NCBI GenBank assembly: GCA_003599865.1
Contig: QZKS01000031.1
Location: forward strand, 1-64,000
Origin: Desulfobacteraceae bacterium
GTDB lineage: Bacteria; Desulfobacterota; Desulfobacteria; Desulfobacterales; SURF-7
Reading direction: 5' to 3'
Length of the DNA: 64,000 bases
This document shows, piece by piece, positions 62,473 through 64,000 of this stretch; the first letter of the stretch is position 1; every line of letters begins with the position of its first letter. The notes beneath the pieces were generated by a model, which was not told the DNA's origin, searched no databases, and worked only from the letters and a program-made list of their open reading frames with translations. The translations under genes and the position numbers were made by a program.

Positions 62473-63588
62473 ATGAAAAAAACAGTCCTTTTATTCTGTT
62501 TGAGCCTGCTCTTCTGCAACCCTGTCAAGGCAGAAGAGCCAATAAGGATTGCCGCCATATTTTCCCAATCCGGCGAAGCGTCAGCCGTCAATATCGAGCA
62601 TCTGACCACCGCCCGGATGGCAGTCAAGGAAATCAATGCAAACGGCGGTGTGCTGAACCGGCCCATCCAATTGATCGAGATCGACAATCTGAGCACGGCG
62701 TTGGGTTCAAGACAAGCAGCTTTGGAGGCGATTCAACAGAATGTGGTTGCCGCAATGGGAGGGTCCTGGAGCTCCCATGCCCTTGCCATGGCGCCGGTCT
62801 TTCAGGAGGCAGGCATTCCGATGATATCACCCATTGCAACCAATCCGGGTGTGACCGCAGTGGGAAATTACATTTTCCGGACTTGTTTTATCGATTCGTT
62901 TCAGGGGGAAATGCTGGCAAAATTTGCCCATGAATACTTAAAAGTGCGGAAGGTGGCGATACTGACCAATGTGGATCAGATATACAGCATCGATCTTTCC
63001 CGGCAGTTTGCCAAAAGCTTCAAGGCCCTCGGCAATACCATTGTTGCCGAACTGGACTATGTCGATAATATGCAGGATTTTCAAGGCCTGGTACAGGATT
63101 TATCAACCCATGATTTTCAGGCGGTAATGCTTGCCGGTTATTCCAGGGAATCGGCGCAGATTATCAAAACCGCACGGATAATGGGAATCGGCAATGTTTT
63201 TTTTGGTGGAGACGGATGGAGTCACCTGATGCAAAACTATGCCAAAGGATATCTGAATAACACCTACTATCTCACACACTGGCACAAGGAACTGAAGGAC
63301 CCCAAAACCAGCGCGTTCATGAAAAAAATTGCAACGGAATTTCACTACTCCCGGATAAATGCGGGTATGGCGTTGTCATATGACATGGTATACCTGCTTG
63401 CGGATGCCATGGAACGAGCGCAAAGCACCGAACCATCCAAAATCCGGGATGCACTGGAAAAAACATCCGGCTTCATCGGTGTAACCGGCGAAATTTCCTT
63501 TGACAAGAACCGGAACCCGATCAAACCTGCTGTCATTGTACAATTTCAGGATGAACAAACCATTGTGGTTCAACAAATCACCCCCTGA
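62473..63588 (+). CDS. LivJ/K-type periplasmic binding protein (sensor-type)
   Basis: The 371-residue protein has a signal peptide (about 1-19, NPVKAEE) and the Peripla_BP_6 fold of branched-chain amino-acid and amide receptors (IRIAAIFSQSGEAS, ARMAVKEINANGG, GGSWSSHALAMAPVFQEAGIPMISP). No LivHMGF permease genes are near. It precedes another membrane sensor gene by 12 bases, as in pairs where the binding protein delivers ligand to a kinase. Confidence 0.9.
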   Translation: MKKTVLLFCLSLLFCNPVKAEEPIRIAAIFSQSGEASAVNIEHLTTARMAVKEINANGGVLNRPIQLIEIDNLSTALGSRQAALEAIQQNVVAAMGGSWSSHALAMAPVFQEAGIPMISPIATNPGVTAVGNYIFRTCFIDSFQGEMLAKFAHEYLKVRKVAILTNVDQIYSIDLSRQFAKSFKALGNTIVAELDYVDNMQDFQGLVQDLSTHDFQAVMLAGYSRESAQIIKTARIMGIGNVFFGGDGWSHLMQNYAKGYLNNTYYLTHWHKELKDPKTSAFMKKIATEFHYSRINAGMALSYDMVYLLADAMERAQSTEPSKIRDALEKTSGFIGVTGEISFDKNRNPIKPAVIVQFQDEQTIVVQQITP

Positions 63589-63600
63589 CAGGAGTTGCCC

Positions 63601-64000
63601 TTGAAACTGCGTCTGAAAATTCATCGGGAGATTGCCAAGGCATTTCTTTCTGTTTCCTGCATCTGCGTATTGATCCTGATCCCATGGCAGACCCGGAAAA
63701 CCACGGTCATGAATCACAAACTGATTTCTCTAATGCAGACCTTTATTACCCGGGATATCAGCCCGCTGGCCAATGCCATATTTGAAGAACGAATACGGTC
63801 TATCAACGTCCGGGCAAAAAATATTCTGGAAATAGAAGGTGTTGAAAGTGTATATATTTTTGATGCCAAATACAGGCTGCTTTCCGACATCAGCACGGAA
63901 CCGCAATGGATAAAGGGAGATCTCCACTTTCAAACCGCCGCAAAACACAACCTCGACTCATGGACCACCAAAAACAGTTTGTGGTATCTGCAGGCCATCC
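63601..64000 (+). CDS. N-terminus of a membrane sensor protein, cut by the window end
   Basis: The open frame runs from a TTG start, preceded by AGGAG, to the window end without a stop (133 codons). It shows a basic N-terminus, a membrane helix (about 15-31) and a periplasmic region with VESVYIFDAKYRLLSDIS, typical of a kinase or diguanylate-cyclase sensor. The catalytic part is outside the window. Its place after the LivK-like gene suggests that it is the receptor partner. Confidence 0.75.
   Translation, partial: MKLRLKIHREIAKAFLSVSCICVLILIPWQTRKTTVMNHKLISLMQTFITRDISPLANAIFEERIRSINVRAKNILEIEGVESVYIFDAKYRLLSDISTEPQWIKGDLHFQTAAKHNLDSWTTKNSLWYLQAI

Noticed and set aside
1-64000. CRISPR arrays, rRNA genes, riboswitches of known class
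   Set aside because: No regularly spaced short repeats, no rRNA core sequences and no recognisable aptamer were seen on either strand.

Overview
The window looks like chromosomal DNA of an anaerobic Desulfobacterota (former Deltaproteobacteria), probably a Desulfobacteraceae-like organism. The pointers are a ferredoxin-linked 2-oxoacid oxidoreductase (korDABC), a one-chain ADP-forming acyl-CoA synthetase, a propionyl-CoA synthetase, a large FAD/Fe-S lactate-dehydrogenase-like fusion, SelB, and an unusually dense set of histidine kinases, solitary receiver proteins and sigma54 activators. This is inferred from gene content; no rRNA gene is present to confirm it.

Layout. 1-5.4 kb: a broken PIN-domain toxin, then a minus-strand signalling block made of a REC-(Cys4 module)x2-REC protein, an NtrC-type activator and a kinase with a Rossmann-like N-terminus. 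5.5-10.1 kb: the FAD/Fe-S oxidoreductase and miaA. 10.1-13.3 kb: an AT-rich accessory patch with a leucine-rich-repeat lipoprotein between 108-bp direct repeats, a dead HTH gene and a ParE-type toxin-antitoxin pair. 13.4-19.9 kb: prpE, a penicillin-acylase-family hydrolase, a second LRR protein and rlmN. 20-34.1 kb: a long plus-strand housekeeping and metabolic run (ffh, rpsP, khpA, rimM, trmD, a SPOUT-type methyltransferase, rplS, rnhB, yraN, rsmI, an acyl-CoA synthetase, a PPTase, a radical SAM gene, korDABC, hemW). 34.1-38 kb: a MITE-like element, a DUF2333-like gene, selB and a small membrane protein. 38.07-40.4 kb: tRNA-His and tRNA-Arg, the latter being the attachment site of a 2.15-kb integrated element that carries an ImmR/ImmA-like pair and two small genes but no integrase. 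40.5-43 kb: hipBA and a hemolysin-III-family protein.

43.2-58.8 kb is the most notable part. Two paralogous membrane kinases, six stand-alone receiver proteins, a DASS-type anion symporter and a TauE/SafE (TSUP) permease lie on either side of an intergenic region with two divergent sigma54-type promoters. They are followed by an operon encoding a PEP-synthase-like protein without the usual PEP/pyruvate barrel, a soluble kinase and a sigma54 activator. I read this as one anion-transport signalling network. From 59 kb to the end, periplasmic binding-protein genes sit next to membrane kinases with no permease genes, which suggests sensing rather than uptake.

Intergenic DNA carries at least three repeat families: a ~145-bp element present twice and partly in a third place, a cluster of three GC-rich hairpins, and the MITE. 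No CRISPR array, rRNA gene or intact transposase was found.
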